A DNA stretch of 64,000 nucleotides from Opitutaceae bacterium (GCA_019455245.1 JACFMR010000002.1:149559-213558); one strand, 5' to 3'; numbered from the stretch's first letter, positions 45,345 to 54,572 are shown. The notes: a model not told the origin generated them from the letters alone. A program made the numbers and translations.

Positions 45345-46358
45345 TCAGCCCGGTGCGCCCGGCTGGGCCTGCACTTCCTCGATGAAGGCCAGCATGTTTT
45401 CGAGCGGCACGTCGCCCTCGACCGCATGCGCCGGGGCGAAGATGTAGCTGCCGTTTTTCCCCGCCGCCAGCAGCCGGCGCGTCTCGCGCCGCACGTCATC
45501 CACCGAGCCGAAAGGCAGCGTGCGTTGCGTGGACAGGCCGCCGAGAAACGTCAGCCGACCGCGAAACCGCGGCATCAGCGCAAACACGTCCATCACCTCG
45601 GGCTGAAAGGGATTGAAGCAGTTCACCCCCGCCGCCACCAGGTCGTCGAACAGTTCGTCCACATCGCCGCAGGAGTGAATCATCACCTTTTTCCCGTGCT
45701 CGTGGCAGAACCCATACATGCGTTGCAACACGGGGTAGATGAACTCGCGCCAGTGTCGCGGCGACATCTGCAGGCCGTGCTGCTGTCCCCAGTCGTCGCC
45801 GAAATACACGGCGTCGATGTCGTATTTCAGCGCCTCCGCAATCTGCGCGAGGTTGAAGTCCGCGATGGCGTTGAACAGCTCGTGCACGAACCCGGGATGG
45901 TCGTAAAAATCCATCATCAGGTTTTCCATGCCCCGCAGCGTCCACGCGCGTTCGTAGAGCGAGAAACCCACCTCGAACACCCGCCAGCAGTCGGCGTACC
46001 GCGCGATTTTTGCGGGTATCGGATCAAACACCCGCGGATCGCGTACCTCGGGAAACGTGTAATCGCGCAGCGTCGGCTCGGGCAGCAGGTAGTCCTTCAC
46101 CACCCCGATGTCGCGGTCCACGCTCCGGTCCCAGACCACGCCGAACGCATCGCGCACGAGGTCGGGCCCCGCGTCCTCAAACAGGCTGCCGCTCGCCCCC
46201 AGCCCGACGAGGTGGTTCCGGAAGAACGGTTCCAAATCGGTGGCGCCGTAGTGCGCCTGCAGTTTGGCCAAAGCCTCGACCGTGAAGCCAAAGTTCCACG
46301 GCACGTAGGGCGGCGTTTCGCCGTCCAGCACCAACCGGATGATCTCACGCTTGGTCAT
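45345..46358 (-). CDS. Uroporphyrinogen decarboxylase-like protein (methyltransferase-type)
   Basis: 337 residues from the ATG at 46358 (MTKREIIRLVLDGETPPYVPW). A TIM-barrel URO-D superfamily member. The conserved elements FGDDWGQQHGLQMSPRHWREF, KVMIHSCGDVDELFDDLV and the final FAPAHAVEGDVPLENMLAF match the group that acts as corrinoid-dependent methyltransferases or degradation enzymes, not true HemE. His and Cys residues in HSCGD are candidate zinc ligands. True haem biosynthesis is not supported by context. It is divergent from the S9 peptidase, 155 bp away. Confidence 0.85.
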   Translation of the reverse strand: MTKREIIRLVLDGETPPYVPWNFGFTVEALAKLQAHYGATDLEPFFRNHLVGLGASGSLFEDAGPDLVRDAFGVVWDRSVDRDIGVVKDYLLPEPTLRDYTFPEVRDPRVFDPIPAKIARYADCWRVFEVGFSLYERAWTLRGMENLMMDFYDHPGFVHELFNAIADFNLAQIAEALKYDIDAVYFGDDWGQQHGLQMSPRHWREFIYPVLQRMYGFCHEHGKKVMIHSCGDVDELFDDLVAAGVNCFNPFQPEVMDVFALMPRFRGRLTFLGGLSTQRTLPFGSVDDVRRETRRLLAAGKNGSYIFAPAHAVEGDVPLENMLAFIEEVQAQPGAPG

Positions 46359-46513
46359 GTTGGGAATGCGCCCATGCAACCGCGCCGACGAAACCAAATC
46401 AACCGCCGTCACGCCGCATATTTTGTCGGCCTTGCCGCAGGTGCTGCCGGATGGCCGCACCAAACGGCTTCCGCCTTGCGGCGCTTGATTTCCGCGGGCT
46501 TGATGGCCGCGCC

Positions 46514-49387
46514 ATGCGCGCGCTGTTTTCCCGCCTCGTCATCACGATCCTGCTGCTCGGGTTTGCCGCAGCCGCTCCCGCGGTTTCGGCGCCCAGATCG
46601 CTGACCTACGCGGATGCCGACCTCTTCCGGGAAATCCTGAGCCCGACACTTTCACGCGACGGCCAATGGCTGGCCACAATTGAGCTGCCGCAGGAAGGCG
46701 ACGGTGAGGTGGTCGTCCGGCATCTCGATGACCGCCGCGTCTGGCGCGCCCCGGTTGGCGCCACGCCACCCCTGCCGTTTCCCCGCGCCACCTCGCCTGA
46801 CGAAAAACGACCGACGCCGACCCGCGCCACGGTCAGCTTCACCGGCGACAGCCGGTTTCTGGTGGTTCACGCCCTGCCTGCCGCCGCCGCACAGGCCGCC
46901 GCCCGGGAACCCCCCGGCGCGGAAAAACCGCTGCGTCCGCTCGTCATCCTCAATCTGGCCACCGGCGAAACGACGGTGGTGGAGCGCGTAAAATCCGTGC
47001 AGGTGCCGGCGCGCGGCCCCGCGATCATCGCGTATCTGGTGGCGGAAACCAAAACCGACCCCGCCGGCAACAACGGTGAGGAAGAAGACGCTGAAAAATC
47101 CGCGCCCTTGGGCGACATCCTCGTGCTGCACGACCTGGCGGCAAAAACCCGCCACGACTTCGCCCACACCACCGAGTACACGCTGGCCCGCGACGGGCGC
47201 ACCCTCGTTTACGCGATTGCCGCCGTGGCGGACGCGCCGGCCGCGCTCTTTGCCCTCGACCCGGTGGCCGACACTCCGGCGCTGACCCTGTACACCGGAC
47301 CCAAATCCATCAAGAAACTCACCTGGGACCGCGAACAAACCCAGCTCGCCTTCCTGTGCGAGGATGTCGCCGATCCCACCGTCCCCATCCGACGGATTGA
47401 ATGGTGGCGGCGGCACGAAACCAACGCGTCGATCCTCGTCGACCAAACCACCGCCGGCGTCCCTTCAGGCATGCTCGTGAGCGACAAGGCCTCACTGGCT
47501 TTCACCCATGACGGCCGCCGGCTCCTGCTCGGCGTCGCCCCGGTGCGACCCAAGTTTGATCCGCCCAAGGACCCGGAGGACCGGGTGAACGCCGACATTT
47601 GGAGCTGGCAGGACGATCTCATTCAACCGCGCCAGGAGGTGCGCGCCAAACTCGACCGCGAGGAGTCCTACCGGGGCATGATCGATCTCGCCTCGCGCCG
47701 CTACGTGCAGATCGGCACGCCGGAGATCCCGGACGTGCTCATCACCGACGACGGCACGCGCGCGCTCGCGATTGATCACCGGCCCTATTACCGCCTGCGC
47801 GATTTCGACGGCACCTACGGCGATGTTCACCTGCTGGACCTGACCACGGGCGAGCGCCGCCAAGTGCTTACCAAGCTGCGCGGCAGCAGCGGCGATGAAG
47901 GTGATGTTTCCCTGCAGCTTTCTCCGGACGGCAAGTGGGCGGCGTATTACGCGGACAAGCACTGGCACGTGCTCGATCTCGACCGTGGCACCGGCCGGCC
48001 GCTGACCGCCGGTCTGCCGGTCCCGTTCTACAACGAGGACCACGATCAACCCGAGCCCGCGCCGGCCTATGGCTGGGCCGGTTGGGTGGAGGACAGCGCG
48101 TCCTGCCTCGTATACGACCGCTACGATCTCTGGCGCGTTTTCCCCGACGGCCGGGCGCCACAAAACCTCACCGCCGGTCACGGCCGGGCGCATCGGTTGG
48201 TTTTGCGCCGGCAGGATTTCTCGCCGCGCGAGGAAGACGACCCGCGCCGCGGCGTTGCGTTGGGCGACACGATGATCGTGCGGGCCGAAGACGAGCGCAC
48301 GCGCTCCACCGGTTTTCTGCGTTTCTCCGCCGGCACCGCGGCGCCGGAAACCCTGTTGTGGGGCGAGGCCAGCCACAACTACGTCGGCCGCGCCCTCGCG
48401 GCGGACCGCCTGCTGCTGACCGTCTCGCGTTTCGACCAGTTTCCCGACGTGTGGCTGACCGATGAAAATCTCGCCGCCCCCCGCCGCATCACCGACGGCC
48501 AGGCGCAACTCGCGCCGTTCAAGTGGGGCCGCGCCGAACTGATCGATTACACCAACTCCGCCGGTGTAGCTCTCCAGGCCTGCGTTTACCTGCCCGCAGA
48601 TTTCGACCCGGCCAAAAAATATCCGCTCATCGTCTACACCTACGAACGGCTCTCGCGCATCATCCACCAGTTCTTTGTCCCTGCGCCGGGTTCCAACATC
48701 TCCTTCCCCGTCTACGCCAGCAACGGCTACATCGTGATGTTGGCCGATCTCGCCTACAACGTGGGACATCCCGGGCCCAGCGCACTCGACTGCGTGCATG
48801 CCGCGCTCGACGCCATCATCGCCCGCGGGTTCGTGGATGAAAACGCGATCGGCTTCCAAGGCTCGTCGTGGGGCGGCTACACCGCCGCCTACCTGATCAC
48901 GCACAGCAACCGGTTCGCCGCCGCCGCCGCCGGCTCGCCGGTGGGTAACATGACCAGCGCCTACGCCGGCATCCGCGCCACCTCCGGCCAGCCGCGGCTC
49001 TTTCAATACGAACAATCGCAAAGCCGCATCGGCCAACCGCTCACCGCGGCGCCGGAACTCTACCTGGAAAACTCACCGGTCTTTCATGCGCACAACGCCG
49101 CCGCCCCGCTGCTGATCATGCACAACGACCTCGACGGTGCCGTGCCTTTCAGCCAGGGCGTGGAGCTTTTCCTCGCCCTGCGCCGTCACGCCAAACCGGC
49201 GTGGCTGATCAACTATCGCAACGAGGGCCACGGCCTCGACCGGGAGGCCAACCGCCGGGATTACAGCCGGCGCATGTGGCAGTATTTCGACCACTACCTG
49301 CGCGGTGCCCTCGCGCCCGCATGGCTGACCGACGGCGTGCCTTTCCTTGATCGCGACGCGGAGAAACAACGCTTCAATGGCGAGTGA
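46514..49387 (+). CDS. Secreted S9 family (prolyl oligopeptidase-like) peptidase
   Basis: 957 residues from the ATG at 46514, which begins a signal peptide (MRALFSRLVITILLLGFAA then AVSA). A long beta-propeller region (about 35-690) precedes an alpha/beta-hydrolase domain. The catalytic triad reads Ser785 in GSSWGGYTAAYL, Asp874 in HNDLDGAVPF and His906 in NEGHGLDRE. The PF00326 segment is therefore complete. The enzyme is expected in the periplasm or outside the cell, cleaving peptides, probably with dipeptidyl- or acyl-peptidase specificity. Size is at the upper end for the family. A bidirectional terminator follows. Confidence 0.93.
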   Translation: MRALFSRLVITILLLGFAAAAPAVSAPRSLTYADADLFREILSPTLSRDGQWLATIELPQEGDGEVVVRHLDDRRVWRAPVGATPPLPFPRATSPDEKRPTPTRATVSFTGDSRFLVVHALPAAAAQAAAREPPGAEKPLRPLVILNLATGETTVVERVKSVQVPARGPAIIAYLVAETKTDPAGNNGEEEDAEKSAPLGDILVLHDLAAKTRHDFAHTTEYTLARDGRTLVYAIAAVADAPAALFALDPVADTPALTLYTGPKSIKKLTWDREQTQLAFLCEDVADPTVPIRRIEWWRRHETNASILVDQTTAGVPSGMLVSDKASLAFTHDGRRLLLGVAPVRPKFDPPKDPEDRVNADIWSWQDDLIQPRQEVRAKLDREESYRGMIDLASRRYVQIGTPEIPDVLITDDGTRALAIDHRPYYRLRDFDGTYGDVHLLDLTTGERRQVLTKLRGSSGDEGDVSLQLSPDGKWAAYYADKHWHVLDLDRGTGRPLTAGLPVPFYNEDHDQPEPAPAYGWAGWVEDSASCLVYDRYDLWRVFPDGRAPQNLTAGHGRAHRLVLRRQDFSPREEDDPRRGVALGDTMIVRAEDERTRSTGFLRFSAGTAAPETLLWGEASHNYVGRALAADRLLLTVSRFDQFPDVWLTDENLAAPRRITDGQAQLAPFKWGRAELIDYTNSAGVALQACVYLPADFDPAKKYPLIVYTYERLSRIIHQFFVPAPGSNISFPVYASNGYIVMLADLAYNVGHPGPSALDCVHAALDAIIARGFVDENAIGFQGSSWGGYTAAYLITHSNRFAAAAAGSPVGNMTSAYAGIRATSGQPRLFQYEQSQSRIGQPLTAAPELYLENSPVFHAHNAAAPLLIMHNDLDGAVPFSQGVELFLALRRHAKPAWLINYRNEGHGLDREANRRDYSRRMWQYFDHYLRGALAPAWLTDGVPFLDRDAEKQRFNGE

Positions 49388-49405
49388 TCCGCCGCAGCGC
49401 GCCTC

Positions 49406-49510
49406 TCACCACGAAATCCTGACCAGGCCCAGGTTGGGCCCGAGCGACCAGGTGCCCAGCTCGACCTTGGCGCGGCCGATTTCGCGGTCCCAGATCGTGC
49501 CGCGCACGTT
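49406..49510 (-). pseudogene. Possible gene remnant ending KVELGTWSLGPNLGLVRISW
   Basis: On the minus strand a 34-codon stretch reads like the ordered end of a protein (VRGTIWDREIGRAKVELGTW then SLGPNLGLVRISW and a stop). Composition suggests coding use, but there is no plausible start or upstream body. The rest of the gap (49511-49619) holds a terminator. It could be the debris of a deleted gene or chance. Low confidence. Confidence 0.2.
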
Positions 49511-49554
49511 CCCCCCAGTCCTCACCGCCCCGGGAGCTTGCCCGTAAAAATGCC

Positions 49555-49597
49555 GAAGCCCGCAGCCGGAATTCCTCCCAAGCCGCGGGCTTCTTTT
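49555..49597. terminator. Bidirectional intrinsic terminator
   Basis: A 9-bp stem (GAAGCCCGC/GCGGGCTTC) around a 21-nt loop. Rightward it is followed by TTTT, and leftward by GGCATTTTTAC. It separates the convergent S9 peptidase and trypsin-like protease genes and suits both. Confidence 0.7.
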
Positions 49598-49619
49598 ACA
49601 CAACAACACTAACAAAGAA

Positions 49620-50510
49620 CTACTCCGGATCCGCCGACTGCGCCGGTATTGCGGCGAGCTGACGGATGACCGCAGCGGGAATGCAGACTTTCAAAACCAT
49701 CTGCAGGTTCCTTTCGATTCCGTCTTTCGTGTCATAATAGATCGAACGGGTCGAAGTGACGATGGCCGCGAGTTCGCCGCGCGCATTGTATATGCCGCAT
49801 CCGCTCGAGCCCTTGGCGTAGTCCGCCGTGATCGCGATGCGGGGCCGCGGACCGCCCTCGCGGCGCGGCTCCAGATAATTGCGCGCCACGATGCCGTCGG
49901 TAACCATGTAAAAATTGCCGGTGGGATGCGTGATCGCCGTGACCGGTTCGCCGGGCTCGTCGCCGGCCGAAAGCACCGCCGTCGCGAAACCCTCGCCCGC
50001 TACGCGAAAGATCGCGGCGTCGTCTTCCCTCGAGGCCGCCAAGATCTCCAGCACCGGGTACACGCGACCGTCGCGCGTGATGATGCCGAAGATCGCCGCC
50101 TTTTCCTGCTGCAGCACGTGGTAATTGGTCACCCCGATGCCATCTGCCGTCAGCATCACCCCGCCGGCAACGTTGGCGTGCCACTCGTCGCAATGGTCGC
50201 ATTTGTAGAGATGGCCGAAGCCCACGACGCTGTCGGCGCGCTGCCGGAAAATCTGCGCGTGCGTGTGCGTGGCGCCACCGGGCGGCGGATACGGCAGCTC
50301 GAGGCCCGCGCCCCGCCGCGTCTCCAACTGACGCTGCAATTCCGCCACTGTGGGCACGCCGGGTTGTTCGAGATGTTTGGCCAGTTCACGCTCCATCGTG
50401 GCGGTAATGCGCCGGTCGTTGATCAACTCGGGTGCGGCCGTGGCCGTGGTCAACAGGCCCGCCGTCAATCCCGCGACCAACATCAGAGTTCTGGCAATGG
50501 TTCCGAACAT
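49620..50510 (-). CDS. Secreted trypsin-like serine protease
   Basis: 296 residues. A signal peptide (TLMLVAGLTAGLLTTATA) leads to a leader region, then a trypsin fold. His131 lies in VTNYHVLQ, the Asp is in REDDAAIFRV (163 or 164), and the nucleophile is Ser236 in KGSSGCGIY. A CDHC pair at 104-107 before the catalytic domain may form a disulphide or bind metal. There is no PDZ domain. It is expected in the periplasm. The substrate is unknown. It is divergent from the AmpG-like gene. Confidence 0.87.
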   Translation of the reverse strand: MFGTIARTLMLVAGLTAGLLTTATAAPELINDRRITATMERELAKHLEQPGVPTVAELQRQLETRRGAGLELPYPPPGGATHTHAQIFRQRADSVVGFGHLYKCDHCDEWHANVAGGVMLTADGIGVTNYHVLQQEKAAIFGIITRDGRVYPVLEILAASREDDAAIFRVAGEGFATAVLSAGDEPGEPVTAITHPTGNFYMVTDGIVARNYLEPRREGGPRPRIAITADYAKGSSGCGIYNARGELAAIVTSTRSIYYDTKDGIERNLQMVLKVCIPAAVIRQLAAIPAQSADPE

Positions 50511-50642
50511 GGTGGGTCACCGTCCGGTCGCCCGCCGGTCATGGCAAGTCAACGCGCATAGTCCTTTGGACCTAAAAGGCCGCGCCGGCATGTTTTCCGA
50601 CATTGCCGCGGACCGGGCCACGGCTCAGGTTGCGCGCCGAAG

Positions 50643-51929
50643 ATGGACGGCCCCACCGCAAACTCCTCCTCCCCCTGGCGCTGGGTGCCGACACTCTATT
50701 TCAGTCAGGGCCTGCCCTACGTCGCGGTGATGACGCTGTCGGTGGTGATGTACAAAAACCTCGGCCTCTCCAACACCGACATCGCCCTCTACACCAGCTG
50801 GCTCTACCTGCCGTGGGTCATCAAGCCGCTCTGGTCGCCGCTGGTTGATCTGTTCCACACCAAACGGGGCTGGATCGTGAGCCTGCAGTTCGCCGTCGGG
50901 GCCGCGCTGGCGGCCGTGGCGCTGACACTGCCGGGACCGGCGTTTTTTCAGGCCACGCTCGCGATGTTCTGGCTGATGGCGTTCAGTTCCGCCACGCACG
51001 ACATCGCAGCCGACGGGTTTTACCTGCTGGCGCTGCCCTCGCACCGGCAGGCGGCGTTTGTCGGCGTGCGCAGCACATTCTATCGGTTGGCCATGATCGC
51101 CGGCCAGGGCGGATTGGTCTGGCTGGCCGGTTGGCTGCAAACCCACACCGGCGACATCGTGCAGGCGTGGTCGCTGGTTTTCGGCACGCTGGGCGGATTC
51201 TTTGTGCTGGCTGCCCTTTATCACTGGTGGGCGTTGCCCCGGCCGGCCGGCGATCAACGTCCCGCCGGCACTCCGCGCCTGGTCACCGGTTACTGGTCCA
51301 CCCTCGCCTCGTTTTTCCGCCAGCGAGAGATCGTTATCATCCTCGGTTACCTGCTGCTTTACCGGTTGGCCGAGGCGCAGCTCGTCAAACTCGCCACGCC
51401 CTTCCTGCTCGACCAGCGCGAAACCGGCGGACTCGGGCTGACGACCGAACAGGTCGGGATTGTTTATGGTACGGTGGGCATCATCGCGCTCACCGCCGGC
51501 GGACTGCTCGGCGGCTACGTGGTGTCGAAGTGCGGACTCAAACGCATGCTTTGGCCGATGCTCGGCGCCATGCACATACCCAACATCGTTTACGTGCTGC
51601 TGGCATGGTGGCAGCCCGGCCAGCTCTGGCTGACCGGCGGCGCGGTGGCCGTGGAGCAATTCGGCTACGGCTTCGGTTTCACCGCCTACCTGCTCTACAT
51701 GATGTATGTGGCCGAACGCGGCCCCCACCCCACCGCCCACTACGCCCTCTGCACCGGTTTCATGGCCCTCGGCATGATGCTCCCGGGCATGGCCGCCGGC
51801 TGGATTCAAGACCATATCGGCTATACCCAATTCTTCGTCTGGGTCTGCCTCGCCACCCTCCCCTCGATCGCCCTGACCCCCCTCCTGCAAATCGACCCCC
51901 ACTTCGGCCGCAAATCCACGACCAACTGA
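50643..51929 (+). CDS. AmpG-like MFS permease (PAT family)
   Basis: 428 residues with about 12 membrane helices. The start YFSQGLPYVAVMTLSVVMYKNLG and the segments WLYLPWVIKPLWSPLVDLF and SSATHDIAADGFYLLAL (abridged) are hallmarks of AmpG permeases, which import GlcNAc-anhydroMurNAc peptides for cell-wall recycling. It faces an AmpD-like amidase lipoprotein gene on the other strand, supporting a peptidoglycan role. Length is shorter than E. coli AmpG (491 aa) but complete. No beta-lactamase gene is nearby. Confidence 0.87.
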   Translation: MDGPTANSSSPWRWVPTLYFSQGLPYVAVMTLSVVMYKNLGLSNTDIALYTSWLYLPWVIKPLWSPLVDLFHTKRGWIVSLQFAVGAALAAVALTLPGPAFFQATLAMFWLMAFSSATHDIAADGFYLLALPSHRQAAFVGVRSTFYRLAMIAGQGGLVWLAGWLQTHTGDIVQAWSLVFGTLGGFFVLAALYHWWALPRPAGDQRPAGTPRLVTGYWSTLASFFRQREIVIILGYLLLYRLAEAQLVKLATPFLLDQRETGGLGLTTEQVGIVYGTVGIIALTAGGLLGGYVVSKCGLKRMLWPMLGAMHIPNIVYVLLAWWQPGQLWLTGGAVAVEQFGYGFGFTAYLLYMMYVAERGPHPTAHYALCTGFMALGMMLPGMAAGWIQDHIGYTQFFVWVCLATLPSIALTPLLQIDPHFGRKSTTN

Positions 51930-51949
51930 AGCCCACGCCACCCCAATCC

Positions 51950-51972
51950 AGTGTCACGTAATACGTGACACT
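51950..51972. repeat. 27-bp palindrome family A, copy 2
   Basis: Arms AGTGTCACGTA and TACGTGACACT around a central A; the outer two bases on the left differ from the full 27-bp form. It starts 20 bp after the AmpG-like stop codon and is followed by TTTT, so it could also end that transcript. Confidence 0.85.
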
Positions 51973-52105
51973 TTTGGGTTTCACGCCGGGTGTCTGCTCA
52001 GTTTATTTAGGGATAACAGGGCCTGCCAATACTTGGTTTTAGGTATTTCCCTATCCATTTTATTGCAATGGTTTAAATATAATCATCCCCATTTCATCGC
52101 CAGAC
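51973..52105. other. AT-rich gap between two family A palindromes
   Basis: 133 bp with base composition clearly unlike the genes around it, most marked near 52010-52100 (runs such as TTTATTTAGGG and GGTTTAAATATAATC). It contains no ORF of interest and no strong hairpin. It is bounded on both sides by direct copies of the same palindrome and lies in the convergent gap of the AmpG-like and amidase genes. It may be a remnant of an insertion or a unit of a composite repeat. Confidence 0.5.
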
Positions 52106-52132
52106 AAAGTGTCACGTAATACGTGACACTTT
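52106..52132. repeat. 27-bp palindrome family A, copy 3
   Basis: Full form with perfect 13-bp arms and central A, in the same orientation as copies 1 and 2 and 156 bp from copy 2. It lies 80 bp beyond the amidase stop codon. Confidence 0.85.
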
Positions 52133-52212
52133 ACGGGATGCCAGCTGACATTTTTTTCGGGTGACTGGTGGGGGCAGTAGAGGTGGGCGCTTTTGGGTAA
52201 CACCCCTCCGTT

Positions 52213-53268
52213 TCACTTAACGCCGGGGGCAGGCGCGGAAACCTTATTCTCTTGGACGGGGTTACCATCAGCGGGGATGGCATGCAGGGCCCGGGCGCCA
52301 TCGATCACCCTGTCCCATTGGAAGGCGGGGCCGGGATCGACCTTGTTGGCCTGAATGTGGAAATGGCCGATGAGTCCGCGAAAGTGCTCAAATTCTGTCG
52401 GTGAAAGTTTGCCGGCAACAATTCGCCCTTGGGCATCGCGCGGGCAGTCCAAGGTCAGCCGCGGAAAGACGTGGTGCAGCGCGGCGGTCAGCCGGATGAG
52501 CGCGGCGTATTGCTCGGGCGTGAAATCGTATTGTTCCAGTTTCCGGCCGTTGATTTCACCGGTGATCCTGTCGGAACGCACCGGTCGCGCGATGAAATCG
52601 ACGGTGCGAATCCCCGGCCCCCCCAGCCGTTCGGGCGGGACCACGTGCAATGCGCCGCCGGGATCGCGTTGATACCATTCGGCAAATTTGGCGCGTTCAT
52701 CCGGCCCGAGCGCACCGATGTTGGCGATCTCAATGCCGATGGACCGGCTGTTGGCGATCGTGGCGTGGTACGCCCGCTCACGCAGGTCGAGCGTCTGATA
52801 AACGGTGCCGTCGAGATCGAGCAGGAAGTGCGCGCTGAGCCGGCGCTTCTGCAGGACCTCAAAGCAGCGGCGGCTGAGGCCCTCGCTGTCGTAGTGGATC
52901 ACAAACTGGTCAACGAGTTCACGCAGGTCGGCCAGATCGTGCGGCGCTGTCTCCCCCGGGGTCGGCGGTCCGCCGGGCGGGTTGCGCCGGCCGAAGTTGT
53001 CAGGCGTGGAACCGGCGGTCGTCGCCGTATCCGCGGGCGGCGCGTAGGCGTTGAAGCCGCCATCGTCGAGCCAGGTGATGACGCGCGTGCCGGAGGGAAA
53101 AAACCGGCCGGCCACGACGATTTCCTCGCCCTGACGCATCGCCACCTCCGCGAGGGCAACCGGCGGCTCAGCCGGCTCGGGCGGAGGCAGGGTGCGGCAG
53201 CCGGCGGCCAACAGCAGCATAACCGCCACGCCCCACCACGCGCCGTGTTGGTGGCGGGCGGGCTTCAT
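52213..53268 (-). CDS. N-acetylmuramoyl-L-alanine amidase lipoprotein, AmpD-like
   Basis: 351 residues from the ATG at 53268. The lipobox is LLLAAGC, so the enzyme is lipid-anchored in the envelope. After a Pro-rich linker the Amidase_2/PGRP domain begins near 125: QFVIHYDSEG provides the first zinc His, RAYHATIANSRSIGIEIANIG (abridged) the core, and GLIGHFHIQANKVDPGPAFQW the later His and Asp-Pro-Gly of the active site. It cleaves the amide bond between MurNAc and the stem peptide. It overlaps threonine deaminase by four bases and converges on the AmpG-like permease. Confidence 0.88.
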   Translation of the reverse strand: MKPARHQHGAWWGVAVMLLLAAGCRTLPPPEPAEPPVALAEVAMRQGEEIVVAGRFFPSGTRVITWLDDGGFNAYAPPADTATTAGSTPDNFGRRNPPGGPPTPGETAPHDLADLRELVDQFVIHYDSEGLSRRCFEVLQKRRLSAHFLLDLDGTVYQTLDLRERAYHATIANSRSIGIEIANIGALGPDERAKFAEWYQRDPGGALHVVPPERLGGPGIRTVDFIARPVRSDRITGEINGRKLEQYDFTPEQYAALIRLTAALHHVFPRLTLDCPRDAQGRIVAGKLSPTEFEHFRGLIGHFHIQANKVDPGPAFQWDRVIDGARALHAIPADGNPVQENKVSAPAPGVK

Positions 53269-54479
53269 TTGGCCACACTCAGCGGAAAGCCGTTTTTCTT
53301 CAACGCGCGGTGCAGGGCGGCGATATGGGCACGATCGCGCGTCTCCACCGTGCAAACCACCTGCACCGCGGACACATCGGGTCCACTGAACGCACGGTCG
53401 TGGGCGATGTCCTTCACGCTCGCGCCGCATTCGGCGATGACGCGCGTGAGCCGGGCCAGCCCGCCCGGGCGGTCGCTGATGCGCGCGGTGAAACGCGTGA
53501 GCCGGCCGTCGCTGACCAGACCGCTTTCGATGATGCGGCTCAAAATCGCGGGGTCGATGTTGCCGCCGCAAACGGTGAGCACGACCTTGCGGCCGGCCAG
53601 TTGCGGGAGTTTACCGGCCATCAAGGCGGCCAGCGGCGCGGCCGCGGCGCCTTCGACCACGGTTTTTTCCAGCTCCACCATGCGCAGGATGGCGAGGGCG
53701 ATCCAATCCTCGCCGACGCTCACCACCTCGTCGACATGCCGCCGGGCGATCGCGAAGGCGTTGGCGCCGACCGTCAGCGTGGCCAGACCGTCGGCGAGCG
53801 TCGGGCGGCGCGGTTGCAAAACCGGTTTTCCGGCCTTCAACGCCGCGGCAAAATTCCCGGTGGCGGTGCTCTCGACCCCGATCACCCGCACCTTAGGCCG
53901 CAGGGATTTGATCGCGAGGGAGAGCCCGGCGATGAGGCCGGCGCCACCGATCGGACAGACCACGGCATCGACATCGCGCACCTGTTCCAAGATCTCCAAG
54001 CCCATGGTGCCCTGGCCCGCGATGATGTCGGGATGATCAAAACCGTGGATATAGGTGAAACCCTCCTTGGCGGACAATTCGTCGGCCCGGGCGCGGGCCT
54101 CGACGAAATCGCGCCCGTGCACGATGACGTTCGCCCCGAGGCGCTGGCAGGTGGTGATCTTGATCAACGGCGCGTAGTCGGGCATCACCACGGTGACGGG
54201 GATGCCGAGGAGCTTGCCGTGGTAGGCGAGCCCGAGCGCATGATTGCCGGCACTGGCGGCGACGACGCCGAGCCGACGTTGCGGTGCCGGCAAACGCAGG
54301 AGGGCGTTGCGCGCGCCGCGTTCCTTGAACGAACCGGTGCGCTGAAAATTGTCGTGTTTGCAATAAATCCGCGCGCCGGTGATTTCGGACAGCGGAATCG
54401 ATTCCGTGCAGGGGGTCTTGGTGACTCCGGATGCGATGCGGCGGCGGGCGGCGCGAATGTCGGCAAGCGTGACGGACAT
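53265..54479 (-). CDS. ilvA: Threonine ammonia-lyase with C-terminal ACT-like domain
   Basis: 404 residues from the ATG at 54479 (MSVTLADIRAARRRIASG). A PLP enzyme of fold type II: the Schiff-base Lys52 lies in RTGSFKERGARN, followed by SAGNHALGLAYHG and the glycine-rich phosphate loop PIGGAGLIAGLSLA. A single ACT-like domain follows at about 325-404 (ISDRPGGLARLTRVIAECGA). Length matches the short TdcB/IlvA-type form (about 400 aa). It makes 2-oxobutyrate for isoleucine or for threonine breakdown. Overlap with the amidase gene is by ATGA. The symbol is given for family only; catabolic TdcB is the alternative. Confidence 0.9.
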   Translation of the reverse strand: MSVTLADIRAARRRIASGVTKTPCTESIPLSEITGARIYCKHDNFQRTGSFKERGARNALLRLPAPQRRLGVVAASAGNHALGLAYHGKLLGIPVTVVMPDYAPLIKITTCQRLGANVIVHGRDFVEARARADELSAKEGFTYIHGFDHPDIIAGQGTMGLEILEQVRDVDAVVCPIGGAGLIAGLSLAIKSLRPKVRVIGVESTATGNFAAALKAGKPVLQPRRPTLADGLATLTVGANAFAIARRHVDEVVSVGEDWIALAILRMVELEKTVVEGAAAAPLAALMAGKLPQLAGRKVVLTVCGGNIDPAILSRIIESGLVSDGRLTRFTARISDRPGGLARLTRVIAECGASVKDIAHDRAFSGPDVSAVQVVCTVETRDRAHIAALHRALKKNGFPLSVAK

Positions 54480-54518
54480 GCCGGCAGTGTGCGGAGGAAC
54501 GCCGCGTTGGAAACACGA

Positions 54519-54549
54519 AAGACGGCGGCGCACATGGCACCGCCGTCTT
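54519..54549 (-). terminator. Terminator of the EF-hand gene
   Basis: A 10-bp stem (AAGACGGCGG/CCGCCGTCTT) with an 11-nt loop, 23 bp beyond the EF-hand protein stop. Reading leftward it is followed by TCGTGTTT, a moderately T-rich tail. It overlaps the promoter side of ilvA. Confidence 0.6.
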
Positions 54550-54572
54550 CGCGTTAAAAAACGGGCGGACCG

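Noticed and set aside
52012..52025. TAGGGATAACAGGG, 14 of the 18 bases of the I-SceI homing endonuclease site
   Set aside because: Incomplete site, no rRNA gene and no homing endonuclease nearby; most likely coincidence inside an AT-rich gap.
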